This document shows, piece after piece, positions 9,225 through 17,485 of a DNA stretch of 26,429 nt. A model generated the notes under the pieces. It worked only from the letters and a program-made list of their open reading frames with translations. It was not told where the DNA came from and ran no database searches. The DNA is from Burkholderiales bacterium (GTDB taxonomy: Bacteria; Pseudomonadota; Gammaproteobacteria; Burkholderiales; Burkholderiaceae_C). How positions within the stretch are numbered: position 1 is the first letter of the stretch; each line of letters begins with the position of its first letter. Both the position numbers and the translations under genes were made by a program. The stretch is taken from positions 1 to 26,429 of the forward strand of contig CANBSV010000027.1 in the NCBI GenBank assembly GCA_947372225.1, read 5' to 3'.

Positions 9225-11291
9225 TCACGGTTGGCCGGGTTGGGTCGCCTTGAACAGCGAGTCGCGGAAATTCATCGTGCGCGGGCCCACATCGTCCATG
9301 GCCCACAGTGCCAGCGCCTTGGCCGACATCGGTTTGGCGAACAGATAACCCTGCAACTGATCGCAGCCGAACTCGCGCAGGATGCGGTTCTGCCCTTCGG
9401 TTTCCACGCCTTCGGCGACCACCTTCAGGTCCAGCGATTTGGCCAGGTTGATCACGGCCGCAGCGACCTTGCGCGCGTCTTCGCTCGTTTCGAGGTCGAG
9501 CACGAAGCTGCGGTCGATCTTCAGCTCGCTGGCGGGGAGCTTGCGCAGGTAAGACAGGCTCGAGTGGCCGGTGCCGAAGTCGTCAATCGAGATGCTCACG
9601 CCGAGCTTGGCCAGCTGGTGAAACACACGGATCGTTGTGTCGGTGTCTTCCATCGCCACCGTCTCGGTGATCTCGCAGGTGATCAAGCCGGGATTAACGT
9701 CGTTGTCGTGCAGGGCCCTGGCGATGCGATCGACCAGATCGGACTGGCGCAACTGGTGCACCGACAGGTTGATCGCCACACGCATGCGCAGCCCGGCGTC
9801 GCGCCAGGCGCGGATCTGACGGCAGACCTCGTCGATCAGCCAATTGCCCAGCTGGCAGATCAGACCGAAGCGCTCGGCCAACACAATGAACTCGACCGGG
9901 TTGACCATCCCGCGGCGAGGGTGCTGCCAGCGCATCAGTGCCTCGGCGCCGGTGATCTCGCCGGTGGGCGCGTGAATCTTCGGTTGATAGAAAAGCTCGA
10001 GCTCGCCCTGGGCCAGCGCCCGGCGCAAGTCACGCAAAACCTCGGCCTGGTCGCGGAATCCGTCCACCATGCGGGTCTCAAAGAAGCAGTAAGCCGCGCC
10101 GCCGGACGATTTGGCGAATCGCATCGCGGCGTCGGCGTGGGCAATCAGTGCCGATGCGCCGCCATCGTCGGGATACAGCGCGATACCGATCGAGCAGGTC
10201 ACCGACGCCTCGCGCCCGTCGAGCAGGCATGGTTTGCCCAGGGAGACCAGAACGCTCGCGGCCAACTCCGCCGCGACCTTGGCGTCGGCATCGTTCGGTA
10301 TCAGCATCAAGAACTCGTCCGCGCCCTGACGCGCCACCATGTGGGGCTGCGCCAGGCTGCGCAGCCGCGAGGCAACCTCCCGAAGCAACCGGTCACCGGT
10401 GCGATGCCCCAGCGTTTCGTTGATGCCCTTGAAACCATCGAGGTTGATCAGCAGCAGGCCCAACTTGGCATTCGTGGCATCGGCACGCTTGAAGGCCTGC
10501 GCCAGCATTCCCTCGAAGATCTGCCGGTTGGGCAACTCGGTGAGCGGGTCACGCAGCGACTGCGACTGCATCTCGGCGCGTGCGGTTTGGAGCGAAGCCT
10601 TCATCCGGGTGTCCATGTAGGACACCACCCACAGCATCACCAGCAGCACCACGGAGCCCACGCTGGCCAGCGCCTCGACGGTGCCCGAGGCCACGCGCCC
10701 GTCCAGTGGGACACCGGTCTGATGTTCGAGGCCTGCCGACTTCAGGATCAACGCCTGTGAAGCCACGAGCGACACGGCCAGCAGCAGCGCCGAAAGCGCC
10801 TGCCAGTGTTGGTGGTCGCGACGTTTGCCGCCCGTGAAGACCCACAGCGCCAGCGAACTGCCACCCCAGGCGATCGGCAGCGCCAGACCCACCCACAGCC
10901 ATGTCCAGGCAATGCCCGGGCTGGGGCTGAGCGACAGCAGGAATCCCATCTCGGTGAGCACCATGCCCCCAGCGACAACGGCGCAGCCCATCAACGTGTC
11001 GATCGGTCGGCCGGGCCGGCCCGCCAAGGCAAGGCCCAGCGCCATGAACACCACAGCGGCCAGCCACGCAGCGAAAGTCAGCGCCGGGTGATACGCAAGC
11101 GGGTAAGGCAGGATGCGGTAAGACAACCCTAGGATCTGTGCGCCCCACAGCCCGGTGGCCAAAGCCAGCGCGCCGCCCAGCAAACGAAACCACCTTTCGC
11201 CTTGCGGACAAGCAGCAAGACCCCTGGCCAAATCCAGCGCCACGTAGGCCGCGAGCAACATCATCAGCACGCCAACGAGCGCCATCGGCAT
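9225..11291 (-). CDS. Membrane GGDEF-EAL protein, probable c-di-GMP phosphodiesterase with MHYT-like sensor
   Basis: The product is about 688 residues. The first ~235 hold seven or so hydrophobic helices resembling an MHYT sensor (GLWGAQILGLSYRILPYPLAYHP), but the MHYT motifs themselves are replaced (GAQI; LTEM in the second repeat). The GGDEF domain is altered: the metal-binding Asp of the D-L-D motif reads NLDGFK, the signature is GADEF (residues 323-327), and no RxxD inhibitory site precedes it. The EAL domain looks intact: E450-A-L, NLSVHQL, EITETVAM, DDFGTGHSSLSYLRKLP, LKIDRSF, VAEGVET and LQGYLFAKP. It should hydrolyse c-di-GMP at the inner membrane. The start is uncertain: ATG at 11291 or 11285 (GAGGTG spaced 9 or 6 bases), or GTG at 11303. 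It is followed by metH1 38 bases later. Confidence 0.9.
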   Translation of the reverse strand: MPMALVGVLMMLLAAYVALDLARGLAACPQGERWFRLLGGALALATGLWGAQILGLSYRILPYPLAYHPALTFAAWLAAVVFMALGLALAGRPGRPIDTLMGCAVVAGGMVLTEMGFLLSLSPSPGIAWTWLWVGLALPIAWGGSSLALWVFTGGKRRDHQHWQALSALLLAVSLVASQALILKSAGLEHQTGVPLDGRVASGTVEALASVGSVVLLVMLWVVSYMDTRMKASLQTARAEMQSQSLRDPLTELPNRQIFEGMLAQAFKRADATNAKLGLLLINLDGFKGINETLGHRTGDRLLREVASRLRSLAQPHMVARQGADEFLMLIPNDADAKVAAELAASVLVSLGKPCLLDGREASVTCSIGIALYPDDGGASALIAHADAAMRFAKSSGGAAYCFFETRMVDGFRDQAEVLRDLRRALAQGELELFYQPKIHAPTGEITGAEALMRWQHPRRGMVNPVEFIVLAERFGLICQLGNWLIDEVCRQIRAWRDAGLRMRVAINLSVHQLRQSDLVDRIARALHDNDVNPGLITCEITETVAMEDTDTTIRVFHQLAKLGVSISIDDFGTGHSSLSYLRKLPASELKIDRSFVLDLETSEDARKVAAAVINLAKSLDLKVVAEGVETEGQNRILREFGCDQLQGYLFAKPMSAKALALWAMDDVGPRTMNFRDSLFKATQPGQP

Positions 11292-11432
11292 CACCTCGCG
11301 CACCTCGACGCGTGGTGGAACCGCCCACTTGCATCTGGGCCGGGAAAAGGCGTGGACTCAACTGCTGACATGCACACTCTATCCGCCGTTGGCACCGGAA
11401 ATTGAGTCGCCCGAGTTACGCCAACGCCGAAC

Positions 11433-11717
11433 TCAGTGCAGCACCACCGGCTGCTGCATCAGGGCTGCGTAGCGTTCGATGTAGGCGTCCATCTCTTCTT
11501 CCGAAGGGCCGGCCGGCCGCGTTTCGATCAGCGCCTCGACGCCTTCCTTGAAGCGCTCGGCCATCGAGCCCTGGATGAAGATCTCCCGGCGGGCCAGTTT
11601 GTCGACCAGTTCATAACCGCCATGACGGGCCACCTCGGCCGGCTCCGGCTGGGTGTCGTCGGCCGGCGCTTCGAACTGCACCACCACGTAACTGTCCGAG
11701 TTGTAGAGCATGTGCAT
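11433..11717 (-). CDS. DUF3567-family small protein
   Basis: The 94-residue acidic protein begins MHMLYNSDSYVVVQF, characteristic of DUF3567 (BTH_I0359 family), which is restricted to betaproteobacteria. The remaining blocks, GGYELVDKLARREIFIQGSMAERFKEGV and SEEEMDAYIERYAALMQQPVVLH, also match the family layout. There is no signal peptide or membrane segment, so it should be cytoplasmic. The ribosome binding site is good (AAGGAGTG). It lies 96 bases after the DUF3108 gene and 141 bases before the GGDEF-EAL gene on the same strand. Function unknown. Confidence 0.88.
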   Translation of the reverse strand: MHMLYNSDSYVVVQFEAPADDTQPEPAEVARHGGYELVDKLARREIFIQGSMAERFKEGVEALIETRPAGPSEEEMDAYIERYAALMQQPVVLH

Positions 11718-11813
11718 CCGGTCACTCCTTGAATGGGCCCGCGACGGAGCCGCAAAAAATCACGCAGGAAATATTCCCGCCCTGACTCGAAGATGCGTCT
11801 GCCGTGCCGCGTT

Positions 11814-12929
11814 TCAAGGTGCAGCCGGGCTGTGTTGCTCGCGCAGCAGCATCTCGAGCACGTCGCCGTCGTCGCCCTGAGACAACTGCGCGCGCACCGG
11901 AAGGTGGTGGCGGGCCGGGTCCAGCCAGACATCGGCGAGCAGATCCTTGGGGCCCTGCGGGGCCCGCGTGAAGCGCAGCGTGCGCACCGGGCCGCTGCCG
12001 GTCTCGATGGTTTCGGCGCCCACGAAGGCAAAAGTCCACACGGCCACGTCGGCGCGCGCGCCCGACACCACCATCAGCACCTCGCCGCCGGTCTGCGCCC
12101 GCTTGGGCTCGGCGGCGACCACCGAGGGCAACTGGATCATCCAGCTCAGCCGGTCTTGTGAGCCTTCCGGCAGCGCGTACTCGTCGTGCGTGCTCGAGTA
12201 GGTGATCTTGTGAGCATCTCGCTGGAAGTTGGCCGCGCGCGCCGCACGGTGACCACGCTGGTCGGTGAAGCGCAGGGGTGCCAAGCCGGCCGCATCGAAC
12301 CCGCCCTGGCTGGTCTGCGTCAGCACGTTGAAACCGGCCACACCCAGTTGCAAACGCATCTCGTAACGGCCCGGCGCCGGCCGCCAGCTCAACTCGCCCG
12401 AGCCGCTGAACATGCCGCGGCGGATGTCATAGGCCAGCACCGTGCCCGGCGGCATGCGGGTGCGGTAGACCGGCACGGTGCGCTCGACCTGGCGCAAGGC
12501 GGGTGCAGCCGGCTCGGGTGGCGGCGTCGCCGTGCCCTTGAGGTCACTGGCCACGGCGGGCTGCGTGCCTTCGCCATCGACACCCGAGGCCACCGGGGAC
12601 GCCGGCCGCGACGTCTCAACGGCGACACGCTCGCTGGCCACGGGCTCGGCGCGCGGCTCAATGGCCGCTGCTGCCAGCCGGGTGGTCCGCGCGGGCACAG
12701 CGTCCGCCCGGGGCTCCTCAGCCGGCGCCAGCGGATCGGCGGCCACAGGCACCGATCGCACCTGAACGCTGGTAGCAGCCGGAGCACGAGCCGTTGGCCA
12801 TTGCGGCGCGTCAAGCGGCATGCCCTCGAGCAGGCAGCCGTGCAACGTCAGCGCCACGGCTCCCAACAGCAAGAGCACACGGGCCGGAGGCCGGCCACGC
12901 GGTGAATCGGGGGGCGATGGTTGAGGCAT
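11814..12929 (-). CDS. DUF3108 domain-containing protein, membrane-anchored
   Basis: The 371-residue protein has one N-terminal membrane segment (about residues 17-31, ARVLLLLGAVALTLHG). A long Ala/Pro/Val-rich linker to about residue 150 resembles a periplasm-spanning TonB-type linker. The C-terminal DUF3108 domain starts near YRTRMPPGTVLAYDIRRGMFSG and includes LRFTDQRGHRAARAANFQRD and DVWLDPARHHLPVRAQLSQGD. DUF3108 proteins are predicted periplasmic or envelope proteins of unknown role, common in Burkholderiales. The start ATG at 12929 faces the divergent phaM operon across 116 bases. The linker is of low complexity and probably evolves quickly. Confidence 0.85.
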   Translation of the reverse strand: MPQPSPPDSPRGRPPARVLLLLGAVALTLHGCLLEGMPLDAPQWPTARAPAATSVQVRSVPVAADPLAPAEEPRADAVPARTTRLAAAAIEPRAEPVASERVAVETSRPASPVASGVDGEGTQPAVASDLKGTATPPPEPAAPALRQVERTVPVYRTRMPPGTVLAYDIRRGMFSGSGELSWRPAPGRYEMRLQLGVAGFNVLTQTSQGGFDAAGLAPLRFTDQRGHRAARAANFQRDAHKITYSSTHDEYALPEGSQDRLSWMIQLPSVVAAEPKRAQTGGEVLMVVSGARADVAVWTFAFVGAETIETGSGPVRTLRFTRAPQGPKDLLADVWLDPARHHLPVRAQLSQGDDGDVLEMLLREQHSPAAP

Positions 12930-13016
12930 GGGCGAATGCCGGCAGGCTCTCGGCGAGGGCAGGCTCCCGGTTGGAAATCATTATGCGACCGGGCCTGCAA
13001 ACCACAGGGGCACAAT

Positions 13017-13032
13017 CAAATGGCTTCATTTG
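13017..13032 (+). promoter_or_regulatory. Small inverted repeat adjoining the phaM ribosome binding site
   Basis: CAAATG-GCTT-CATTTG is a perfect 6-bp inverted repeat with a 4-base loop, directly followed by CAGGAGA (13033-13039) and the phaM ATG at 13046. It could be a leader-RNA hairpin or an operator. With such short arms, chance is also possible. Confidence 0.35.
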
Positions 13033-13045
13033 CAGGAGACTTCTC

Positions 13046-13678
13046 ATGGCCCACACCTCTGCCTTTCAGCCGTTCGCGCCTGGCTTCGACTTCCTTCAGG
13101 GTCTGGTGCAAAACGCCGGAGCCGCGATGCCGGGCATCGGCCAGTGGGTCGCTCCAACGCTCGACCCGCAAGAACTCGACAAGCGCATCCAGGAGTTGCG
13201 CACCGTGCAGTTCTGGCTGGAGCAAAACGCCCGCATGCTCGGCGCCACCATACAAGCGCTCGAAGTGCAGAAGATGACGCTGTCGACCCTGCGCACCATG
13301 AACGTGCAGATGGGCGATCTGCGCGACGCGCTCACGCCGCGTTCACCCGAGGCGGCGGCTCCTGCCCCGGCCGAGCCGGAGCCTGAGCCGGAACCTGATC
13401 CGGCCCCCGCTGCAGCGGCGCCAGCTCAAGCCGCTCCTGCCGCGGTGGATCCGATGCAGTGGTGGAACGCGCTGACCCAGCAATTCGGCGAGCTGGCCGC
13501 CAGCGCCGTCAAGGACATTCCGACCGCCACCGCCGCCGCCCGTGCGGCCACTCAGGCGAAGGCTGGTGGCAGTGCCAAGACCCCGAAGCCGGCAGCCCCG
13601 AAGGCGCCGGCGGTGCGCAAGAGGCCGATGCCACGCAGCACCAAGGCCGCAGCCCCACGCAAACCGCCCGGCCGCTGA
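13046..13678 (+). CDS. phaM: PhaM-family polyhydroxyalkanoate granule regulatory protein
   Basis: The 210-residue protein fits PhaM. The N-terminal half (FDFLQGLVQNAGAAMPGIGQWVAPTLDPQELDKRIQELRTVQFWLEQNARMLGATIQALEVQKMTL; quoted in pieces by family blocks FDFLQ, PTLDPQELDKRI and FWLEQN) is the conserved region. Next come a Pro/Glu/Ala stretch (residues 101-134), a short WWNALTQQFGELA segment (139-151), and a basic Ala/Pro/Lys tail (171-210) like histone H1, typical of PhaM and expected to bind DNA. In Cupriavidus necator PhaM activates PHA synthase PhaC and tethers granules to the nucleoid. The start at 13046 has CAGGAGA upstream; the frame is open further 5' but without family similarity. 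The FIST gene begins 6 bases after the stop. Confidence 0.88.
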   Translation: MAHTSAFQPFAPGFDFLQGLVQNAGAAMPGIGQWVAPTLDPQELDKRIQELRTVQFWLEQNARMLGATIQALEVQKMTLSTLRTMNVQMGDLRDALTPRSPEAAAPAPAEPEPEPEPDPAPAAAAPAQAAPAAVDPMQWWNALTQQFGELAASAVKDIPTATAAARAATQAKAGGSAKTPKPAAPKAPAVRKRPMPRSTKAAAPRKPPGR

Positions 13679-13684
13679 TCCGAC

Positions 13685-14929
13685 ATGAAGTTGTTCCTGA
13701 ACGCGCACGCCACGCACCCCGACTGGCGCATGGCGCTGGCGCTGGCGACCGCGCAGTTGCAAGCCCAGCTCGGGCGCGATGACCACATCGATGCGCCGAC
13801 CCTGGGCTGGCTTTACCTCAGTGACCACTACGCCGCGCACGCTGAACACCTGCTCGACGAGCTTCGGGCGCAATGGCCCGGCGTGGCCTGGGTGGGCTCG
13901 GTCGGTGTGGGCATTGCCGCCAATGGCGTCGAGTACTTTGACGAGCCGGCTCTGTCGCTGATGCTCGGCGACATCCCGCTAGCGCACTTTCGCGTGTTTT
14001 CGGGAGTGCAACCGCTGTCAGCGCCGCCAGCGTTTGCGGCGGTGGCCGCGCAGGTGCACGCCGACCCGGCAGCCCACGATGCGGCCGATCTGATCGGTGA
14101 GCTCGCCAGCCAGACCCGTTCGGGCCCGCTGTACCTGTTTGGCGGCTTGGCTTCTTCCCGCAACCGCAGCCTGCACATCGCCAATGGCGTGCTTGAAGGC
14201 GGGCTGTCGGGGGTGGCCTTCGACGCCAGCGTGCCGATGATTTCGCGGGTGACACAGGGCTGCCAGCCGGTGGGCCCGGTGCGGCGCATCACCGACGCCG
14301 AACGCAACCTGGTGCTCGCGCTCGATGGCGAGAGCGCGCTCGACTGCCTGCTGCGCGACATGTCGGCCGATGCGCTCGAGCCGCGCGAAGCGCTGCAGCG
14401 GCTGCGCGGCGTTCTGGTGGGCCTGAGCGATGCAGGCGAAGCCCCTGAGCGCGGCGGCAGCTTCGGCAGCGAGACGCGGGTGCGCAATGTGGTCGGCATC
14501 GACCCGAGCCGACGCGGCGTGGCGGTGACGGAGTTGGTCGAGCCCGGCATGCAGCTCGCGTTTTGCCAGCGCAACACCGAGGCGGCACGACGCGATCTGG
14601 TGCGCATTTGCACCGAGATCCGCGAAGAGCTCGAGCCGGAAGCGCTGGCACTTGAAACCGCGATGGAGTTGCGCGGCGACGACATCGACAGCGCACCGCA
14701 CCCCGCGCGTCAGATCGCCGGCGCCATCTACGTGAGTTGCGCCGGTCGCGGAGGTCCGCACTTCGGCTCGCCATCGGCCGAGTTGGCGTTGGTGCGGCAC
14801 GCGCTGGGTGACGTGCCGCTCGTGGGGTTTTTCGCCAGCGGCGAGATCGCCCACCGCCACCTGTACGGATACACCGGCGTGCTCACGGTGTTCACGGCTG
14901 GCGCGTCGGACAGCACCCCTACGCGATGA
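13685..14929 (+). CDS. FIST-domain sensor protein
   Basis: The 414-residue soluble protein has a FIST_N domain (about residues 30-225; WVGSVGVGIAANGVEYFDEPALSLMLGD and GGLASSRN blocks) and a FIST_C domain (about 230-390; FCQRNTEAARRDL, GAIYVSCAGRGG, VPLVGFFASGEIA, LYGYTGVLTVF). FIST domains are proposed small-ligand sensors, possibly for amino acids, and often sit with signalling output modules. None is fused here, so the protein is a bare sensor. It is translationally coupled to the next gene: its TGA overlaps the lrgA ATG (ATGA at 14926-14929). The 6-base spacing from phaM places it in the same operon. What it senses, and whether it controls LrgAB or PhaM, is unknown. Confidence 0.88.
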   Translation: MKLFLNAHATHPDWRMALALATAQLQAQLGRDDHIDAPTLGWLYLSDHYAAHAEHLLDELRAQWPGVAWVGSVGVGIAANGVEYFDEPALSLMLGDIPLAHFRVFSGVQPLSAPPAFAAVAAQVHADPAAHDAADLIGELASQTRSGPLYLFGGLASSRNRSLHIANGVLEGGLSGVAFDASVPMISRVTQGCQPVGPVRRITDAERNLVLALDGESALDCLLRDMSADALEPREALQRLRGVLVGLSDAGEAPERGGSFGSETRVRNVVGIDPSRRGVAVTELVEPGMQLAFCQRNTEAARRDLVRICTEIREELEPEALALETAMELRGDDIDSAPHPARQIAGAIYVSCAGRGGPHFGSPSAELALVRHALGDVPLVGFFASGEIAHRHLYGYTGVLTVFTAGASDSTPTR

Positions 14930-15351
14930 CCACGGGCGCGCCCGTGGCGATCTCCCGCTCGCGGACCTGGGTCCGGGCCGCCCCAGGTTTCATCTGGCTG
15001 CTGGCCTGCCAGTACGCAGGCATCTGGCTGGCTGGCATCGCGCCGGTCGGGCTGCCGGGCACGGTGGTCGGCATGCTGTTGCTGCTGCTGTCGCTGACCT
15101 GGGCGCCGCTGCGCGAGCCGGTGCGATCGGCGGCCAACCTGCTGCTCGCGCACCTGTCGCTGTTTTTCATCCCGGTCAGCGTGGGCATCATGGTGCACGT
15201 GGGCCTGCTGTCGCAGTACGGCGGGCGCATCCTGATCGTGCTGGCACTGTCCACCTGGATCGGCATGGCGGTCACGGCCGTGGTGATGCGCCGGTTGCTG
15301 GTGCGCCCGGCGCCCTCGGTGCTGTCGTCGTCACACCTGGCAGGTGACTGA
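14926..15351 (+). CDS. lrgA: CidA/LrgA-family holin-like membrane protein
   Basis: The 141-residue protein has about four membrane helices and the CidA/LrgA signature GIWLAGIAPVGLPGTVVGMLLLLL (in parts), then APLREPVRSAANLLLAHLSLFFIPVSVGIM. CidA/LrgA proteins are holin-like and act with LrgB in controlling murein hydrolase activity, programmed lysis, or, in newer work, pyruvate/metabolite transport. The start overlaps the FIST stop codon by 4 bases, and lrgB follows after 3 bases, so the pair is tightly coupled. The N terminus has an extra basic segment (SRSRTWVR) before the first helix. Confidence 0.92.
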   Translation: MTTGAPVAISRSRTWVRAAPGFIWLLACQYAGIWLAGIAPVGLPGTVVGMLLLLLSLTWAPLREPVRSAANLLLAHLSLFFIPVSVGIMVHVGLLSQYGGRILIVLALSTWIGMAVTAVVMRRLLVRPAPSVLSSSHLAGD

Positions 15352-15354
15352 CCC

Positions 15355-16092
15355 ATGACGCTCGCATCTTCGATCGAGCACTGGCCCGCGCTGGCGGCCA
15401 GCCCCGCTTTCGCGGTACCGATCACCGTGGTCGCCTACCTGCTGGCCAACCGCGTCTACGAACGCTGCGGCCGGGCCTCGATGGCCAACCCGGTGTTGTG
15501 GTCGGTGGCCGCGCTGGCCGGGGCTTTTCTGCTCAGCGGCACGCCGTACCCGCTGTATTTCGCAGGCGCGCAGCCCATTCACTTTCTGCTCGGACCGGCC
15601 GTGGTGGCGCTGGCCTGGCCGCTGTGGGAGCGGCTGCATGAGCTGCGTCAGCGCGCCTGGGCGATCACGGCGTCCGCACTGGCCGGCGGGCTGGCCGGCG
15701 CGCTCAGCGCGGTGCTGATCGGCTGGGCGCTCGGATTGCCGCCCGAGGTGCTGCGCTCGCTGGCGCCCAAGTCGGTGACGGCGGCCGCGGCCATCAGCAT
15801 TTCTGAGCAGATCGGGGGCATCGCCAACCTGACCACGCTGTTCACCTTGCTGACCGGCCTCATCGGCGCGCTCACGGCCAAGCCGCTGTTCGACGCGCTG
15901 GGCGTGGCCGCCATGCCGATTCGCGGCTTTGCGATGGGCACAGCGGCTCACGGCCTGGGCTCGGCGCGTGCGCTGCAGGTCGATCCCGACTGCGGCGCCT
16001 ACGCGGTGCTGGCGCTGCTCATGCAGGTGGTGCTGGCGTCGGTGCTGCTGCCGTGGCTGGTACCGCCGCTGATGCGCTGGTTGCTCGCCTGA
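15355..16092 (+). CDS. lrgB: LrgB-family membrane protein
   Basis: The 245-residue, very hydrophobic protein is of typical LrgB length. Diagnostic blocks are HFLLGPAVVALAWPLWE, LAPKSVTAAAAISISEQIGG and GFAMGTAAHGLGSARALQ. It is the partner of LrgA/CidA in the inner membrane and closes the four-gene operon begun by phaM. It converges with the serine hydrolase gene, leaving 31 bases in which I see no convincing terminator. Confidence 0.93.
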   Translation: MTLASSIEHWPALAASPAFAVPITVVAYLLANRVYERCGRASMANPVLWSVAALAGAFLLSGTPYPLYFAGAQPIHFLLGPAVVALAWPLWERLHELRQRAWAITASALAGGLAGALSAVLIGWALGLPPEVLRSLAPKSVTAAAAISISEQIGGIANLTTLFTLLTGLIGALTAKPLFDALGVAAMPIRGFAMGTAAHGLGSARALQVDPDCGAYAVLALLMQVVLASVLLPWLVPPLMRWLLA

Positions 16093-16123
16093 GATCACCG
16101 CACGGCCAGCACCGCGACCGGGC

Positions 16124-17308
16124 TCAGCGCACCAGGTGCCGGTAGGCCGCGGTCTCGAAATCCACGAACCCGGGGTACGACGACACATCGAGGAACGGCA
16201 GGATCTGCGAGCCCCAGTAGCCGCCGATGCCGTTTTGGCGGTCGATCCAGTAAAACAGGTTGGCCAGACCCGCCCACATCAGCGAGCCCGCCGGCCGACC
16301 TGAGGGCGCGGTCTCCTCGTTGACCTGGAATGTGTAGGCCCACGACTTGGGCAAGCCGGGGAAGAACTCGCCGGCGTTCGACAGCGACGGGATCGACGTC
16401 GCCCAGCCGCCAGACTTCAGAGAGCCGAGGCCGTTGCGGCACATGTGCGCCACCGTCTCGGGGTTGAGCACGCGGCCGTGTTCGCCGGCGCCGTCGTTGA
16501 GCACCATGCGGATGAACTTCATGTAGTCGGCCACCGTGGAATACAGCCCGTGACCGCCCATGTCCATCTCGGGCGGCTGCGGCAGCACCAGATCGGGCAG
16601 CGGCGTGAGCTTGCCGTCGGCGGCGCGGTCGTGGATGGTCACGCGGCGCGAGCGCATGGACGGCGTCATCACGAAACCGGTGTCGCCCATGCCCAGCGGC
16701 GCGAGCAGCCGCTCTTGCATGACCTCGCCCAGACGCTTGCCGCGCACCGCTTCGACCACCTTGCCGACCCAGTCGATGTTCACGCCGTAACCCCAGCGCT
16801 CGCCCGGATCAAACAGCAGCACCGTGCGCACCGACGCGAAGGTGCTCGACACGACCGACGGCACGCCCTTGGCGTTGCGGAACTTCAAATCGTCGGGGCT
16901 GAAAAATTCGTAGCTGAAGCCGGCCGTGTGAAGCATCAGGTCGTCGAGGGTGATGTCGCGCTTGGGTGCACGCAGCCGCGGCTGGCCGTCGGCATCGAAG
17001 CCCTCGAGCACCTGGATTTCGGCGATCTCGGGGACGTACTGCTTCACCGGGTCGGCGAGGCGCACGAGACCTTCTTCGACGAGCTGCATCAGCGTCACGC
17101 CGGTCAGCGCCTTGGTGGTCGAGAAGATCGCCATCACCGAGTCGGTGGTCATGGGCGCGTCGCTGCCGAGCGCGCGCTTGCCGGCCGCGCCTTCGTAGAG
17201 GTTGCGCTGGCGGTCGGTCACCATCGCAACCACGCCCGGCGCACCACCGGCCGAGCCCACGGTGTTGGCGAGCACCGTGTCGGCGGCCTGCTTGAACTGT
17301 TCGTGCAT
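16124..17308 (-). CDS. Serine hydrolase, beta-lactamase/EstB esterase family
   Basis: The 394-residue protein has the class C beta-lactamase/DD-peptidase fold. The catalytic S63-T-T-K66 occurs in IFSTTKALTG, and Y174-G-V-N177 in PGERWGYGVNIDW provides the tyrosine motif. LMLHTAGFSYEF and GGHGLYSTVADYMKFIRM are family blocks. It has no signal peptide, so it is probably cytoplasmic, consistent with EstB-like carboxylesterases rather than a periplasmic beta-lactamase. The start at 17308 has a good ribosome binding site (CAGGAGACT). It is monocistronic by context, with convergent lrgB downstream and divergent rdgC upstream. The substrate cannot be told from sequence. Confidence 0.88.
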   Translation of the reverse strand: MHEQFKQAADTVLANTVGSAGGAPGVVAMVTDRQRNLYEGAAGKRALGSDAPMTTDSVMAIFSTTKALTGVTLMQLVEEGLVRLADPVKQYVPEIAEIQVLEGFDADGQPRLRAPKRDITLDDLMLHTAGFSYEFFSPDDLKFRNAKGVPSVVSSTFASVRTVLLFDPGERWGYGVNIDWVGKVVEAVRGKRLGEVMQERLLAPLGMGDTGFVMTPSMRSRRVTIHDRAADGKLTPLPDLVLPQPPEMDMGGHGLYSTVADYMKFIRMVLNDGAGEHGRVLNPETVAHMCRNGLGSLKSGGWATSIPSLSNAGEFFPGLPKSWAYTFQVNEETAPSGRPAGSLMWAGLANLFYWIDRQNGIGGYWGSQILPFLDVSSYPGFVDFETAAYRHLVR

Positions 17309-17485
17309 CTGAGTCTCCTGATGTTTTGCGGGCGTTTTGTGGGGATCGTCGGTGCGCGGCCCGGTCGCGCGAAAGCGGACCGACTCTAGGACATTCGGTG
17401 TGTCTTGCGGCCATGGACAATCCCGCCTCCCGCGCCGCTCGTTCGAGCCGCGCCGCCTCCCCCTTCACCTCGAAAGTAGCCTCGC

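Noticed and set aside
9231..10760. 509-codon plus-strand frame opposite the GGDEF-EAL gene
   Set aside because: Shadow frame; the minus-strand protein has intact EAL motifs while this one has only compositional bias.
12794..13045. In-frame extension upstream of the phaM start
   Set aside because: The extension has no similarity to PhaM, while the ATG at 13046 has a good ribosome binding site and a family-like N terminus.
13345..13678. Low-complexity Ala/Pro/Lys repeats of the phaM tail as a DNA repeat or mobile element
   Set aside because: The repetition is in the protein composition typical of PhaM tails, not in a regular DNA unit.
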